From Corallococcus interemptor (GTDB lineage Bacteria > Myxococcota > Myxococcia > Myxococcales > Myxococcaceae), in NCBI RefSeq assembly GCF_003668875.1, contig NZ_RAWM01000013.1:45310-109309 (forward strand): DNA of 64,000 nt, written 5' to 3'. Below the pieces are notes generated by a model that saw only the letters and a list, made by a program, of their open reading frames with translations, was not told where the DNA came from and made no database searches. Both the position numbers and the translations under genes were made by a program. Numbering within the stretch: position 1 is the stretch's first letter; each line of letters starts with the position of its first letter. Positions 32,601-39,852 of this stretch are shown piece after piece.

Positions 32601-33689
32601 ATGCTGACGTCCCTGCGGATCCAGAACTTCCGCTCCCTTCGAAACCTCAAGGTCGAGGGACTGACCCGCGTCAGCCTGCTGGTAGGCGCCAACAACACGG
32701 GCAAGACCTCCGTACTGGAGGCAGCGGAACTGGTGCTCGCAGGCCACCATCCTTCCGCCATCGCCTGGAGCCCCATGCGGCGTGGCGAGACTAGCAGTCA
32801 CGCAGAGGAAGGCTTGCAAGGCGAGCTGGTGGAGGTGGCGCATCTTTTCTCAAGGCACGCGACCGAGAAACCAGGGGTCTTCCGGATTGAGGCGATAACC
32901 CCTCAAGAAATATTCTTCGAAGGCCGCCTCAAGAGTGGCGTGGGTTCCACCAGAGTCAGTGCCAAAACACCCGTGCGGGGCTTGTCTCTTAGGGTTGATT
33001 CTCCGGGGGCAATCGAATTGGAGAGTGATCAATTCGGTCCTGCAGTTTATGACTTAGCAGGCCGTGCACTCTCGCTGGACGACCTCGGCCTCTCCATTGG
33101 CAGCGAATCGTACGGAAACAACCGAGTCGGATTCATTGAAACGACTTCTCCCGGTGCCGCATTCCTCCGTGACCTCTGGGACGGAGTCGTTCTTACGCCT
33201 GAGGAAGAGAGTGTCACGGAGGTCTTGCGAATCATTGAGCCGGACATCGAACGGATCGCGGCTCTCTCGGGTAGCCATCATCGTCGGTCTGATGCCAGCA
33301 TGTTCGTGAAGCTGCGCGATTCCGAGCAGCGCATCCCGCTCGGGAGCATGGGCGAAGGCATCAAACGCCTCATGACCCTGAGCTTGAATCTGGTGCACGT
33401 CGCAGGTGGCTACCTGCTCGTGGACGAAATCGACACAGGCCTCCATCACTCCGTGATGGTGAAGATGTGGCGGCTCGTAACGGAAGCCGCGAAGCGCTTG
33501 AACGTCCAGGTCCTCGCGACGACGCACAGCCTGGACTGCGTCCGGGCTCTCGCCTCGCTCTACGAGGAGCAGCAGGACCTCCGGGATGTCATCTCCGTCC
33601 ATCGCATCGAACGGAACGCGGAGCACAACGTCCCGTACTCGGCGGACGAATTGCTCATCGCCGCCAAGCACGAGATGGAGATCCGGTGA
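32601..33689 (+). CDS. OLD/RecF-like AAA ATPase, candidate defence ATPase, 362 aa
   Basis: ATG 32601 has GGAG six bases upstream. MLTSLRIQNFRSLRNLKVEG is the SMC/RecF-like N-terminus, Walker A is VGANNTGKTSV (28-38), the signature region is LGSMGEGIKRLMTLSL, Walker B YLLVDEIDTGLHHS (271-284) and the H-loop LATTHS (306-311). All catalytic parts are intact. This ABC-type AAA_15/AAA_21 class pairs with nucleases in PARIS, Gabija-like and retron-type defence (established class). Its GC dips in the middle (two sampled lines about 53%). The stop overlaps the next start (GTGA), so the pair is co-translated. The exact system is not identified. Confidence 0.85.
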   Translation: MLTSLRIQNFRSLRNLKVEGLTRVSLLVGANNTGKTSVLEAAELVLAGHHPSAIAWSPMRRGETSSHAEEGLQGELVEVAHLFSRHATEKPGVFRIEAITPQEIFFEGRLKSGVGSTRVSAKTPVRGLSLRVDSPGAIELESDQFGPAVYDLAGRALSLDDLGLSIGSESYGNNRVGFIETTSPGAAFLRDLWDGVVLTPEEESVTEVLRIIEPDIERIAALSGSHHRRSDASMFVKLRDSEQRIPLGSMGEGIKRLMTLSLNLVHVAGGYLLVDEIDTGLHHSVMVKMWRLVTEAAKRLNVQVLATTHSLDCVRALASLYEEQQDLRDVISVHRIERNAEHNVPYSADELLIAAKHEMEIR

Positions 33690-34333
33690 GCCCGCCGTCT
33701 CCCAAGAGCCCTTATCGCCTGATGGTTGAAGGGCCGGACGACAAGCACACCCTCGTCCACCTCTTGAAACGGCACGGCTATGACTGGGACGATGCAACGA
33801 TCAAGCGTCCCTATGTCGAGGACGTGGGTGGCGTGGAGAAGCTGCTCGACAGAACACTTCTGTCCACCGCACTCAAGACCCACGACCGTCTTGCGCTGGT
33901 CTTCGACGCGGACCTGCCGCCCTACAATCGCTGGCACCAGCTCAAGACCTGTCTCGAACAACTCAACATCGCAGTCCCAGATACACCCGAGCCCGGAGGC
34001 ACCCTCCTCCCGGGGCTTCGCCCCAATTCGCTGCTGGGAGTTTGGGTCATGCCAGACAATTCCCAGCCCGGCCGCATCGAGGAGTTCATCGAGAAGCTCG
34101 TCCCCGCCGGTGACACCCTCTGGCCCCACGCCCGGGCGACCACCACGGACGCGCTGAACCAAGGCGCGCCGCTGCGCCACCAAGACCACGTGAAGGGCGC
34201 CCTCCACGCCTGGCTCGCCTGGCAACTGGACCCGGGGATCCCCTTCGGCGTCGCCCTCGCCAGCAAGGTGCTGGGCCATGACTCGCCCGAAGCTCAACGT
34301 TTCGTGGCCTGGTTCCACCGCTGCTTCTCCTGA
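33686..34333 (+). CDS. TOPRIM-fold protein (DUF3226-like), partner of AAA ATPase, 215 aa
   Basis: GTG 33686 overlaps the ATPase stop. YRLMVEGPDDKHTLVHLLKRHG carries the TOPRIM Glu (E15) and RLALVFDADLPP carries the DxD pair (D74, D76), the metal-binding set of TOPRIM nucleases and primases. The rest matches DUF3226-like proteins: GLRPNSLLGVWVMPDNSQPGRIEEFI and a C-terminal WLAWQLDPGIPFGVALASKVL segment. In PARIS the second gene is a DUF4435 TOPRIM nuclease released by the ATPase. Here a different TOPRIM family takes that place, so a PARIS-like activation scheme is an inference. Confidence 0.8.
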   Translation: MSPPSPKSPYRLMVEGPDDKHTLVHLLKRHGYDWDDATIKRPYVEDVGGVEKLLDRTLLSTALKTHDRLALVFDADLPPYNRWHQLKTCLEQLNIAVPDTPEPGGTLLPGLRPNSLLGVWVMPDNSQPGRIEEFIEKLVPAGDTLWPHARATTTDALNQGAPLRHQDHVKGALHAWLAWQLDPGIPFGVALASKVLGHDSPEAQRFVAWFHRCFS

Positions 34334-34376
34334 AGCAGTGCGCCCCCAGGAAGCGGCGGTTAGTGTGCCGCCCCCC

Positions 34377-35369
34377 ATGAACTTCCGATTCCTTGGTCGC
34401 AGCGGTCTGAAGGTCAGTGAAATCTCCTTTGGCAACTGGCTCACCCACGGCTCCCAGGTGGAGGAGGACGCCGCGATCGCCTGCGTGAAGGCGGCGCTCG
34501 ACACGGGCATCACCACCTTCGACACCGCGGACGTCTACGCCGGCACCAAGGCGGAGGCCGTGCTCGGCCGCGCCCTCAAGGGCCAGCGCCGCGAAGGCTA
34601 CGAGCTGTTCACCAAGGTCTACTGGCCCACCGGCCCCGGACAGAACGACCGCGGCCTGTCGCGCAAGCACATCATCGAGTCCATCCACGGCTCCCTGCGC
34701 CGCCTCCAGACGGACTACGTGGACCTCTACCAGGCCCACCGCTTCGACGCGGAGACGCCGCTCGAGGAGACCATGCTCGCCTTCGCGGACATCGTGCGCC
34801 AGGGCAAGGCCCTCTACATCGGCGTCTCGGAGTGGACCGCCGAGCAGATCGCCGCCGGCGCGAAGCTGGCCCGCGAGCTGCGCGTGCCCTTCATCTCCAA
34901 CCAGCCCCAGTACTCCATGCTCTGGCGGGTCATCGAGTCCAAGGTCATCCCCACGTCCGACGCGGAAGGCCTGGGCCAGATTGTCTGGTCCCCCATGGCC
35001 AAGGGCGTGCTCTCCGGCAAGTACCTGCCCGGCAAGCCCCCGCCCGCGGACACCCGCGCCGCCACCCCGGGCGCGCAGTTCATGAGCAGCTTCATGACCG
35101 ACGACGTGCTCACCCGCGTCCAGCAGCTCAAGCCGCTGGCCCAGGAGGCCGGCCTGTCCATGGCGCAGCTGTCCATCGCCTGGGTGCTCCAGAACAAGAG
35201 CGTGTCCTCCGCCATCATCGGCGCGTCCAAGCCGGAGCAGGTGCTCGACAACGTGAAGGCCACCGGCGTGAAGCTCGACGCGGAACTCCTGCGCCGCATC
35301 GACACCCTCCTCGGCCCCGTCGTGGAGCGCGACCCCGCGCAGACCACCAGCCCCAGCCGCCGGCCCTGA
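34377..35369 (+). CDS. Aldo/keto reductase (Kv-beta/voltage-gated subunit-like)
   Basis: ATG 34377 begins MNFRFLGRSGLKVSEISFGNW. The catalytic tetrad is visible: Asp and Tyr in FDTADVYAGTKAE, Lys in ELFTKVYWPTGPGQ, and His in LYQAHRFD. The C-terminal NADP-binding region includes SSAIIGASKPEQVLDNVKA. The length (330 aa) is normal for the AKR family 6/11/12 type that reduces carbonyls with NADPH. It is a single gene with no tight operon partner. GC returns to genome level here, so it marks the end of the AAA-TOPRIM insert. Confidence 0.93.
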   Translation: MNFRFLGRSGLKVSEISFGNWLTHGSQVEEDAAIACVKAALDTGITTFDTADVYAGTKAEAVLGRALKGQRREGYELFTKVYWPTGPGQNDRGLSRKHIIESIHGSLRRLQTDYVDLYQAHRFDAETPLEETMLAFADIVRQGKALYIGVSEWTAEQIAAGAKLARELRVPFISNQPQYSMLWRVIESKVIPTSDAEGLGQIVWSPMAKGVLSGKYLPGKPPPADTRAATPGAQFMSSFMTDDVLTRVQQLKPLAQEAGLSMAQLSIAWVLQNKSVSSAIIGASKPEQVLDNVKATGVKLDAELLRRIDTLLGPVVERDPAQTTSPSRRP

Positions 35370-35511
35370 AGCGTCGGATGGCCGCCCACCCCTCGGGACA
35401 GGCGCCCCAACGCCTGTTCCGCTTCGTGCTCGGCATATGACATCCGCGCCCTGGTTTCCGAGCGCCTGTCCCATGGCACGCGACAGGCAGGTGAACGGAA
35501 GGCCGATCCAT

Positions 35512-35525
35512 TTGACTTTTAAGTC
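35512..35525. promoter_or_regulatory. Palindrome GACTTTTAAGTC and TTGACT box upstream of exbB
   Basis: A 12-base palindrome at 35514-35525 overlaps a TTGACT that could be a -35 box at 35512-35517. It lies about 65 bases before the ExbB start. No good -10 box was found, so operator is more likely than promoter. A metal-responsive repressor site is possible but not proven. Confidence 0.3.
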
Positions 35526-35589
35526 GGGGGGAACAAGAGACTGCGCCGCGCGTTAACGCGGTCCCACTCTTGAACCGGGCATTTCCCAC

Positions 35590-36282
35590 ATGACGTCCTC
35601 CTTCCTCCTGGCCCAGGCGGCCCACCCCGAACTCGGATGGTTGAGCAGCAAGCTGCTCGGGGTGACGCTGGGCAGCGCCGAGTGGGTGCTCTGGCTGCTC
35701 GTGTCGCTGTCCATCGTCTCCATCGCGGTGATGCTGGAGCGCGCCGTCTACTTCTCGCGCCACCGGCTGGCGAACTCGGAGGCCCTGGCGGTGCGCCTGG
35801 CGCGCGGCGAGTTCGACGCCGTGGCCGGCGAGGTGAAGAACCAGAAGGGCATGGAGGCCGCCGTCATCCGCGAGGCCCTGGCCTCCTCGCACCAGGGCCC
35901 CGACACCGTGGAGCAGGTCATCGCGTCCACCGTGGCCCGCGAGCGCCCCCAGTACGAGCGCGGCCTGTCCATCCTGGGCACGCTGGGCAACAACGCCCCG
36001 TTCATCGGCCTGTTCGGCACGGTGCTCGGCATCATCAAGGCCTTCAACGACCTGGGCGCCATGAACGCCAAGGGCGGCGCCATGCAGCAGACCGTGATGG
36101 CCGGCATCTCGGAGGCGCTCGTCGCCACCGCGGTGGGCCTGGCCGTCGCCATCCCCGCCGTGGTCGCCTTCAACATCTTCAACCGGCAGCTGAAGACGCT
36201 CACCAGCCGCACCACCGCCCTGGGCCACGCGCTCGTGGGCGCCATGAAGGCGCGCAAGCCGGGCGCCGCGGGAGGCAACTAG
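35590..36282 (+). CDS. exbB: ExbB/TolQ proton channel subunit
   Basis: The 230-aa inner-membrane protein has three hydrophobic segments: WVLWLLVSLSIVSIAVMLERAVYF, then ERGLSILGTLGNNAPFIGLFGTVLGIIKAF, and GISEALVATAVGLAVAIPAVVAFNIF. This GTVxGI, AlVaTavGL pattern is diagnostic of the MotA/TolQ/ExbB family, with the TA-rich third helix lining the proton path. It starts a tight three-gene operon with ExbD and TonB, so it energises an outer-membrane receptor or a Tol-like process. TolQ cannot be excluded, but the following genes favour ExbB. Confidence 0.92.
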   Translation: MTSSFLLAQAAHPELGWLSSKLLGVTLGSAEWVLWLLVSLSIVSIAVMLERAVYFSRHRLANSEALAVRLARGEFDAVAGEVKNQKGMEAAVIREALASSHQGPDTVEQVIASTVARERPQYERGLSILGTLGNNAPFIGLFGTVLGIIKAFNDLGAMNAKGGAMQQTVMAGISEALVATAVGLAVAIPAVVAFNIFNRQLKTLTSRTTALGHALVGAMKARKPGAAGGN

Positions 36283-36285
36283 CCC

Positions 36286-36723
36286 ATGGCCGGCGGCGCG
36301 AACGACAGCGACGAGGAAATCTCCGGCATCAACGTCACCCCGCTGGTGGACGTGGTGCTGGTGCTGCTCATCATCTTCATGGTGACCGCCAACTTCATCG
36401 TCCGCGAGACGGTGGAGGTGGACCTGCCCCGCGCCGCCAACGGCGGTGAGACGGTGCAGGGCCTGGTGAACGTCGTCCTGGATAAAGAGGGCAAGCTCTA
36501 CTTCGACGGCGCGGAGGTGACGGAGGCGGACCTGTCCCGCCGCGTGACGGAGGCCGTGGCCAAGGACAAGGACACGCGCGCCATCATCAGCGCGGACCAG
36601 ACGCTCGCCTACGGCCGCGTGATGCGCCTCATCGACGTGGTGAAGGGGCAGGGCATCGCGAAGTTCGCCCTCAACATCGAAAAGGACGCTGGCCCCGCCC
36701 GGGCCGCGCCCGCCACGCCCTGA
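36286..36723 (+). CDS. exbD: ExbD/TolR biopolymer transport subunit
   Basis: Start ATG 36286, three bases after the ExbB stop. ISGINVTPLVDVVLVLLIIFMVTANFIV is the ExbD/TolR N-terminal membrane helix with the essential Asp (D of LVDV). The periplasmic domain (VEVDLPRAANGGETVQ... VTEADLSRRVTEAVAKDKDTRAIISADQTLAYGRVMRLIDVVKG) follows. It forms the channel with ExbB and passes energy to TonB. 145 aa is typical. Confidence 0.93.
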   Translation: MAGGANDSDEEISGINVTPLVDVVLVLLIIFMVTANFIVRETVEVDLPRAANGGETVQGLVNVVLDKEGKLYFDGAEVTEADLSRRVTEAVAKDKDTRAIISADQTLAYGRVMRLIDVVKGQGIAKFALNIEKDAGPARAAPATP

Positions 36724-36735
36724 GGCTGAGCGACG

Positions 36736-37398
36736 ATGAGCCAGGCGGTCCTCGAACCCTCTCCCCTGCCGCAGCGCGACCGCTCCTCGCGGTTCCTCCT
36801 CGTGTTCGTCCTCGTGTCGCTCGCGCTGCACGGGGTGGGCTTCGGGCTGCTCTCCACCCTGGAGGGCCGCAAGCTCACGGCCATCCAGAAGCCCGTGGAG
36901 CTGGTCATGGTGGAGGTGCAGAAGCCGCCGCCCCCGCCGCCTCCGGAGGAGAAGCCGGAGGAGCCCAAGCCGCCGCTCGTGGTGGGCATGACCATGTCGT
37001 CCACCACCAGCGCGGGCTCCTTCGCCGCGCCCGTGGGCAACACCGCCTACGGCAAGGCCAACGGCCCCGCGAAGGCGCCCCAGGACGTGAAGGGCTACTC
37101 CGCGCCGAAGTACGTGCCGGTGTACCAGGTGGACTCGGAGCCGTCCGTCGCGTCCGAGGTGAAGATTCCCTACCCGGATGAAGCGCGCCGCGCGGGCATC
37201 GAGGGCACCGTCACGCTGTCCATCGCCATCGACGCGGAGGGCAAGGTGAGCAGCGTGAAGGTCATCTCCGGGCCCGGCTACGGCCTCAACGAGGCCGCGC
37301 GCGACGCCATCCGCCGCTTCCGCTTCAAGCCCGCCATCAAGGGCGGTGAGCCGGTGGCCACGGAGATGAAGTACTCGTACACCTTCCTGCTGGACTGA
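36736..37398 (+). CDS. tonB: TonB-family energy transducer
   Basis: The 220-aa protein has an N-terminal anchor helix (FLLVFVLVSLALHGVGFGLL), a Pro/Glu-rich spacer (VEVQKPPPPPPPEEKPEEPKPP) and the C-terminal TonB domain: IPYPDEARRAGIEGTVTLSIAIDAEGKVSSVKVISGPGYGLNEAARDAIRRFRFKPAIKGG. It completes the ExbB-ExbD-TonB module that couples the proton gradient to outer-membrane receptors. The gene ends at 37398 before a hairpin and a convergent MarR gene. The receptor it serves is not in this window. Confidence 0.93.
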   Translation: MSQAVLEPSPLPQRDRSSRFLLVFVLVSLALHGVGFGLLSTLEGRKLTAIQKPVELVMVEVQKPPPPPPPEEKPEEPKPPLVVGMTMSSTTSAGSFAAPVGNTAYGKANGPAKAPQDVKGYSAPKYVPVYQVDSEPSVASEVKIPYPDEARRAGIEGTVTLSIAIDAEGKVSSVKVISGPGYGLNEAARDAIRRFRFKPAIKGGEPVATEMKYSYTFLLD

Positions 37399-37404
37399 AG
37401 GGGT

Positions 37405-37433
37405 CCGCGCGCTACTGCGTCTTGAGCGCGCGG
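37405..37433. terminator. Hairpin between TonB and MarR gene ends
   Basis: Nine-base perfect arms CCGCGCGCT and AGCGCGCGG flank an 11-base loop. It begins seven bases after the TonB stop and covers the MarR gene's last codons, so it may terminate either transcript. No T-tract is present. Confidence 0.45.
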
Positions 37434-37900
37434 CGCATGATGTCGCGCAGCGCGGCCAGGTCTTCATCCGGCATCGCGGCGATGAGGGGCGGCGGCGCGC
37501 TCAGCCGCGCCATCAGCCGGCCGCGCAGCTCCGCGCCCGCCTCCGTCAGCACCAGCATCTTCACGCGGCGGTCCTGCTCGCTGCTCTTGCGCTCCACCAG
37601 CCCGCGCGCCTCCAGCCGGTCCACCAGCCCCGTCACGTTGGACGCGTCACACGACAGGTAGTGCGCGAGCGTGCTCATCGCGAGCGCACCCTCGCCCAGC
37701 TGCCTCAGCACGTGCGCCTGCACGGGAGACAAATCGAACTCCGCCGCCAGCGCGGGGAAGTTGCGCATGTGCGTGTGCAAGAGCTCGAAGAGGAGCGTCC
37801 ACGCCTGCTCGGGCAGCCCGCCCGCCCCCTCCGCCAGACCCTGGGTGGCCGCCGGCCGGCACGTCACCTGCTCGCTGGGACCGTCGTTGAAAGCGTTCAT
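37412..37900 (-). CDS. MarR-family transcriptional repressor
   Basis: The 162-aa protein from ATG 37900 is a winged helix: FDLSPVQAHVLRQLGEGALAMSTLAHYLSCDASNVTGLVDRLEARGLVERKSSEQDRRVKMLVLTEAGAELR. The DxR wing (EQDRRVK) and the long dimer helices are intact. A perfect inverted repeat TGAATT-N6-AATTCA begins three bases upstream of its start and should be its own operator. The divergent TolC gene starts about 200 bases away, as in classic MarR-efflux pairs, so it probably controls both. Its effector ligand is unknown. Confidence 0.92.
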   Translation of the reverse strand: MNAFNDGPSEQVTCRPAATQGLAEGAGGLPEQAWTLLFELLHTHMRNFPALAAEFDLSPVQAHVLRQLGEGALAMSTLAHYLSCDASNVTGLVDRLEARGLVERKSSEQDRRVKMLVLTEAGAELRGRLMARLSAPPPLIAAMPDEDLAALRDIMRRALKTQ

Positions 37901-37902
37901 AG

Positions 37903-37920
37903 TGAATTTACGTTAATTCA
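37903..37920. promoter_or_regulatory. MarR-type operator, perfect inverted repeat
   Basis: TGAATT (37903-37908) and AATTCA (37915-37920) are exact inverted repeats with six bases between. The site lies in an AT-rich patch in an otherwise GC-rich window, immediately before the MarR start codon. Its size and symmetry suit a MarR dimer. Binding was inferred from position and symmetry. Confidence 0.6.
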
Positions 37921-37938
37921 TCGTGCACACATAAACAA

Positions 37939-37968
37939 TTGACACCCTCAACCATTGACCGCTACTAC
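37939..37968 (+). promoter_or_regulatory. Putative sigma-70-type promoter for TolC gene
   Basis: TTGACA at 37939-37944 is a consensus -35 box. A weak -10, TACTAC at 37963-37968, follows after 18 bases. It lies about 135 bases before the TolC ATG and close to the MarR operator, consistent with repression of the efflux gene. Confidence 0.35.
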
Positions 37969-38102
37969 ATTCCGCATATTCCAACATCCGACAGTGCGGA
38001 TTACTTCAACGCCGCTCGCAGGTCGGGTAGAGGACGCAACGCAGTCGTCCATTGGACGGATCCGCCTCGCGCTCCCGCGGGTCGGTGAGGAGGTCGAGCG
38101 GT

Positions 38103-39485
38103 ATGAGTACCTTTCTGGCGCTGTCCCTGTCGGCCGCCCTGGCCGCGGCGCCCGTACTGACGCTGGATGAGGCCCTGGAGTCGGCCCGCCAGCAGAACCT
38201 CGATTTGAAGATTGCCCAGGAGCGCTTCGAGCAGGCATCGCTCGCGACGCGCCGGGCGTGGGCGGGCTACCTGCCCAACATCAGCGTGGGCGCGTCCATC
38301 ACGCGCAACAACGTGGCGGCCATCATCCCCGCGGGCCCCATCGCGCCGGTGGACATCACCATCCAGCCGCTCATCCAGCAGGGCGCGCAGGCGGAGATCC
38401 GCCAGGCCATCATCGCGCCGCAGCTGTGGGCGGGCATCGCGGCCTCCTACAAGGCCGTGCGGCTGGCGGAGCTCAACACGCAGACGGCGCGCCGGCAGGT
38501 GCTCTTCGGCGTGGCGCAGGCGTACTACGGCGCCGCGGCGCAGCAGGAAGCGCTGCGCGCGCAGGAGCGCCTGCTGGAGCTGAACCAGGCGCGGGAGAAG
38601 GACACCCAGGCCCGGTTCGACGCGGGCACGGTGACGCGCGTGGCGCTGCTTCGCGCCCAGCTGGACCGCTCGCGCGCGGAGCAGGACCTGGTGCGCGCGA
38701 AGAACGCGCTCGCGGGCCTGAAGCTGGCGCTGGGCACGCTCATCCAGCGCGAGCCGGACTTCGACCTGGCCCCGCCGCCGGAGCCGACGGTGCCCGCGCA
38801 GGCGTCGCCGGACGACCTGGTCAACCAGGCCATCCAGGAGCGCTCGGACGTGCAGGCCGCGGAAGTGGGCCTGAAGCTCAGCCGCATCAACAAGACGGGC
38901 GTCATCCTGAGCTACCTGCCCACGCTGGGCGTCACGGGCGCCTACCGCATCGCGAACGCGGCGGGCTTCACCGGTCAGAACGAGACCTGGGCCATCACCT
39001 TCGGCGCCAGCTGGACGCTGTTCGACGGCGGCCTGCGTGAGGCGAACCTCTCCGAGGCGTCGTCGCGCGTGCGCGAGGCCACCGTCACCCAGTCGCTGGC
39101 GCAGGCCCGCGTGAAGGAAGAGGTCCGCCGCTCCAAGCTGGACCTGGAGAACGCGCTGGCCAACCGCTCCAAGGCCGAGGAGGCCCTGGAGCTGGCGCGC
39201 GAGTCCAACCGCCTGACGGACGTGAGCTTCAAGGCGGGCGTCGCCACCTACCTGGAGGTCGCGGACGCCAACACCGCGCTCACCAACGCGGAAGTGGGCT
39301 TCGTGTCCGAGCGCCTGCAGGCATCGCTCGCCGCGCTGCGCCTGCTCAACTCGCTGGGCTCCTTCGAGTCTGGCTCCGTGAAGCGGGACGCGGCCGCCCT
39401 GGGCGCCCTGCCCGGCGCGGGCGCGCCCCAACAGCAGCCGGCCCAGGAGCAGCCGGCTCCGCAGCAGCCCGCGCCCCAGCAGTAA
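38103..39485 (+). CDS. TolC-family outer membrane efflux protein, 460 aa
   Basis: ATG 38103 has GAGGAGG upstream. The chain starts with a signal peptide (MSTFLALSLSAALAAAP) and then VLTLDEALESARQQNLDLK, the TolC-family opening. The two-fold repeat of outer-membrane-efflux helices is clear: AYYGAAAQQEALRAQERLLELNQAREKDTQARFDAG and, in the second half, DLENALANRSKAEEALELARESNRLTDVSFKAG. The sequence ends in a Gln/Pro tail. The gene is controlled in divergent fashion by MarR, but no inner-membrane pump or adaptor follows, so its partners must lie elsewhere. An orphan TolC under MarR control is somewhat unusual. Confidence 0.92.
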   Translation: MSTFLALSLSAALAAAPVLTLDEALESARQQNLDLKIAQERFEQASLATRRAWAGYLPNISVGASITRNNVAAIIPAGPIAPVDITIQPLIQQGAQAEIRQAIIAPQLWAGIAASYKAVRLAELNTQTARRQVLFGVAQAYYGAAAQQEALRAQERLLELNQAREKDTQARFDAGTVTRVALLRAQLDRSRAEQDLVRAKNALAGLKLALGTLIQREPDFDLAPPPEPTVPAQASPDDLVNQAIQERSDVQAAEVGLKLSRINKTGVILSYLPTLGVTGAYRIANAAGFTGQNETWAITFGASWTLFDGGLREANLSEASSRVREATVTQSLAQARVKEEVRRSKLDLENALANRSKAEEALELARESNRLTDVSFKAGVATYLEVADANTALTNAEVGFVSERLQASLAALRLLNSLGSFESGSVKRDAAALGALPGAGAPQQQPAQEQPAPQQPAPQQ

Positions 39486-39505
39486 GGCGCAGGCGAGGTG
39501 TGATT

Positions 39506-39530
39506 CCCGGCGCCTGTTGAGGGCGCCGGG
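39506..39530 (+). terminator. Hairpin after TolC gene
   Basis: Nine-base perfect arms CCCGGCGCC and GGCGCCGGG flank a TGTTGAG loop, 20 bases beyond the TolC stop. The following bases are C-rich, not T-rich, so it is a hairpin-only or Rho-assisted end. Confidence 0.55.
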
Positions 39531-39627
39531 TCCCCTGCCCTCCCGGGCGGGAAGCAGGTGCTTCGTTGTGGGGGTCCGTCAGCGACCCCACCCTCCTCCT
39601 AGGACCCATTTCCACGAGGAGGGAACC

Positions 39628-39837
39628 ATGGCGGATGCATCCTGGGGCAACTGCAAGAACTGCCGTTTCTTCGCGGGCAACAGCGACGAGCCGAGCGACG
39701 ACGCGACGCAGAGCTGCAACCAGCCGGAGCTCAAGCAGTTCGCGCTCGTGGTCTCCGGGGACAGCGGCTGCAACGCCTTCGAGGCGCGCGCCAGCGAGGC
39801 CATTCCCAGCTACGAGGAACCCGCGCCGATGCACTGA
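39628..39837 (+). CDS. Small four-cysteine protein, 69 aa, possible metal/Fe-S binder
   Basis: ATG 39628 has GAGGAGGGA just upstream. Cys residues at 9, 12, 30 and 48 (CKNC... TQSC... GDSGC) form a CX2C-X17-C-X17-C layout, with NCRFF and CNAFEARA near them. This recalls the small Fe-S subunits of glycyl radical decarboxylases or a HiPIP-like fold, or a zinc binder, but I cannot assign one. The rest is acidic and soluble. It has its own ribosome site and sits alone between the TolC gene and the convergent Rieske gene. The short length and conserved Cys pattern make it a real gene rather than a chance frame. Confidence 0.65.
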   Translation: MADASWGNCKNCRFFAGNSDEPSDDATQSCNQPELKQFALVVSGDSGCNAFEARASEAIPSYEEPAPMH

Positions 39838-39852
39838 CGGCGCACCGGCCGC

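Noticed and set aside
32601..34333. Calling the ATPase/TOPRIM pair PARIS outright
   Set aside because: PARIS uses a DUF4435 TOPRIM partner; this one looks DUF3226-like, so only a PARIS-like comparison is kept.
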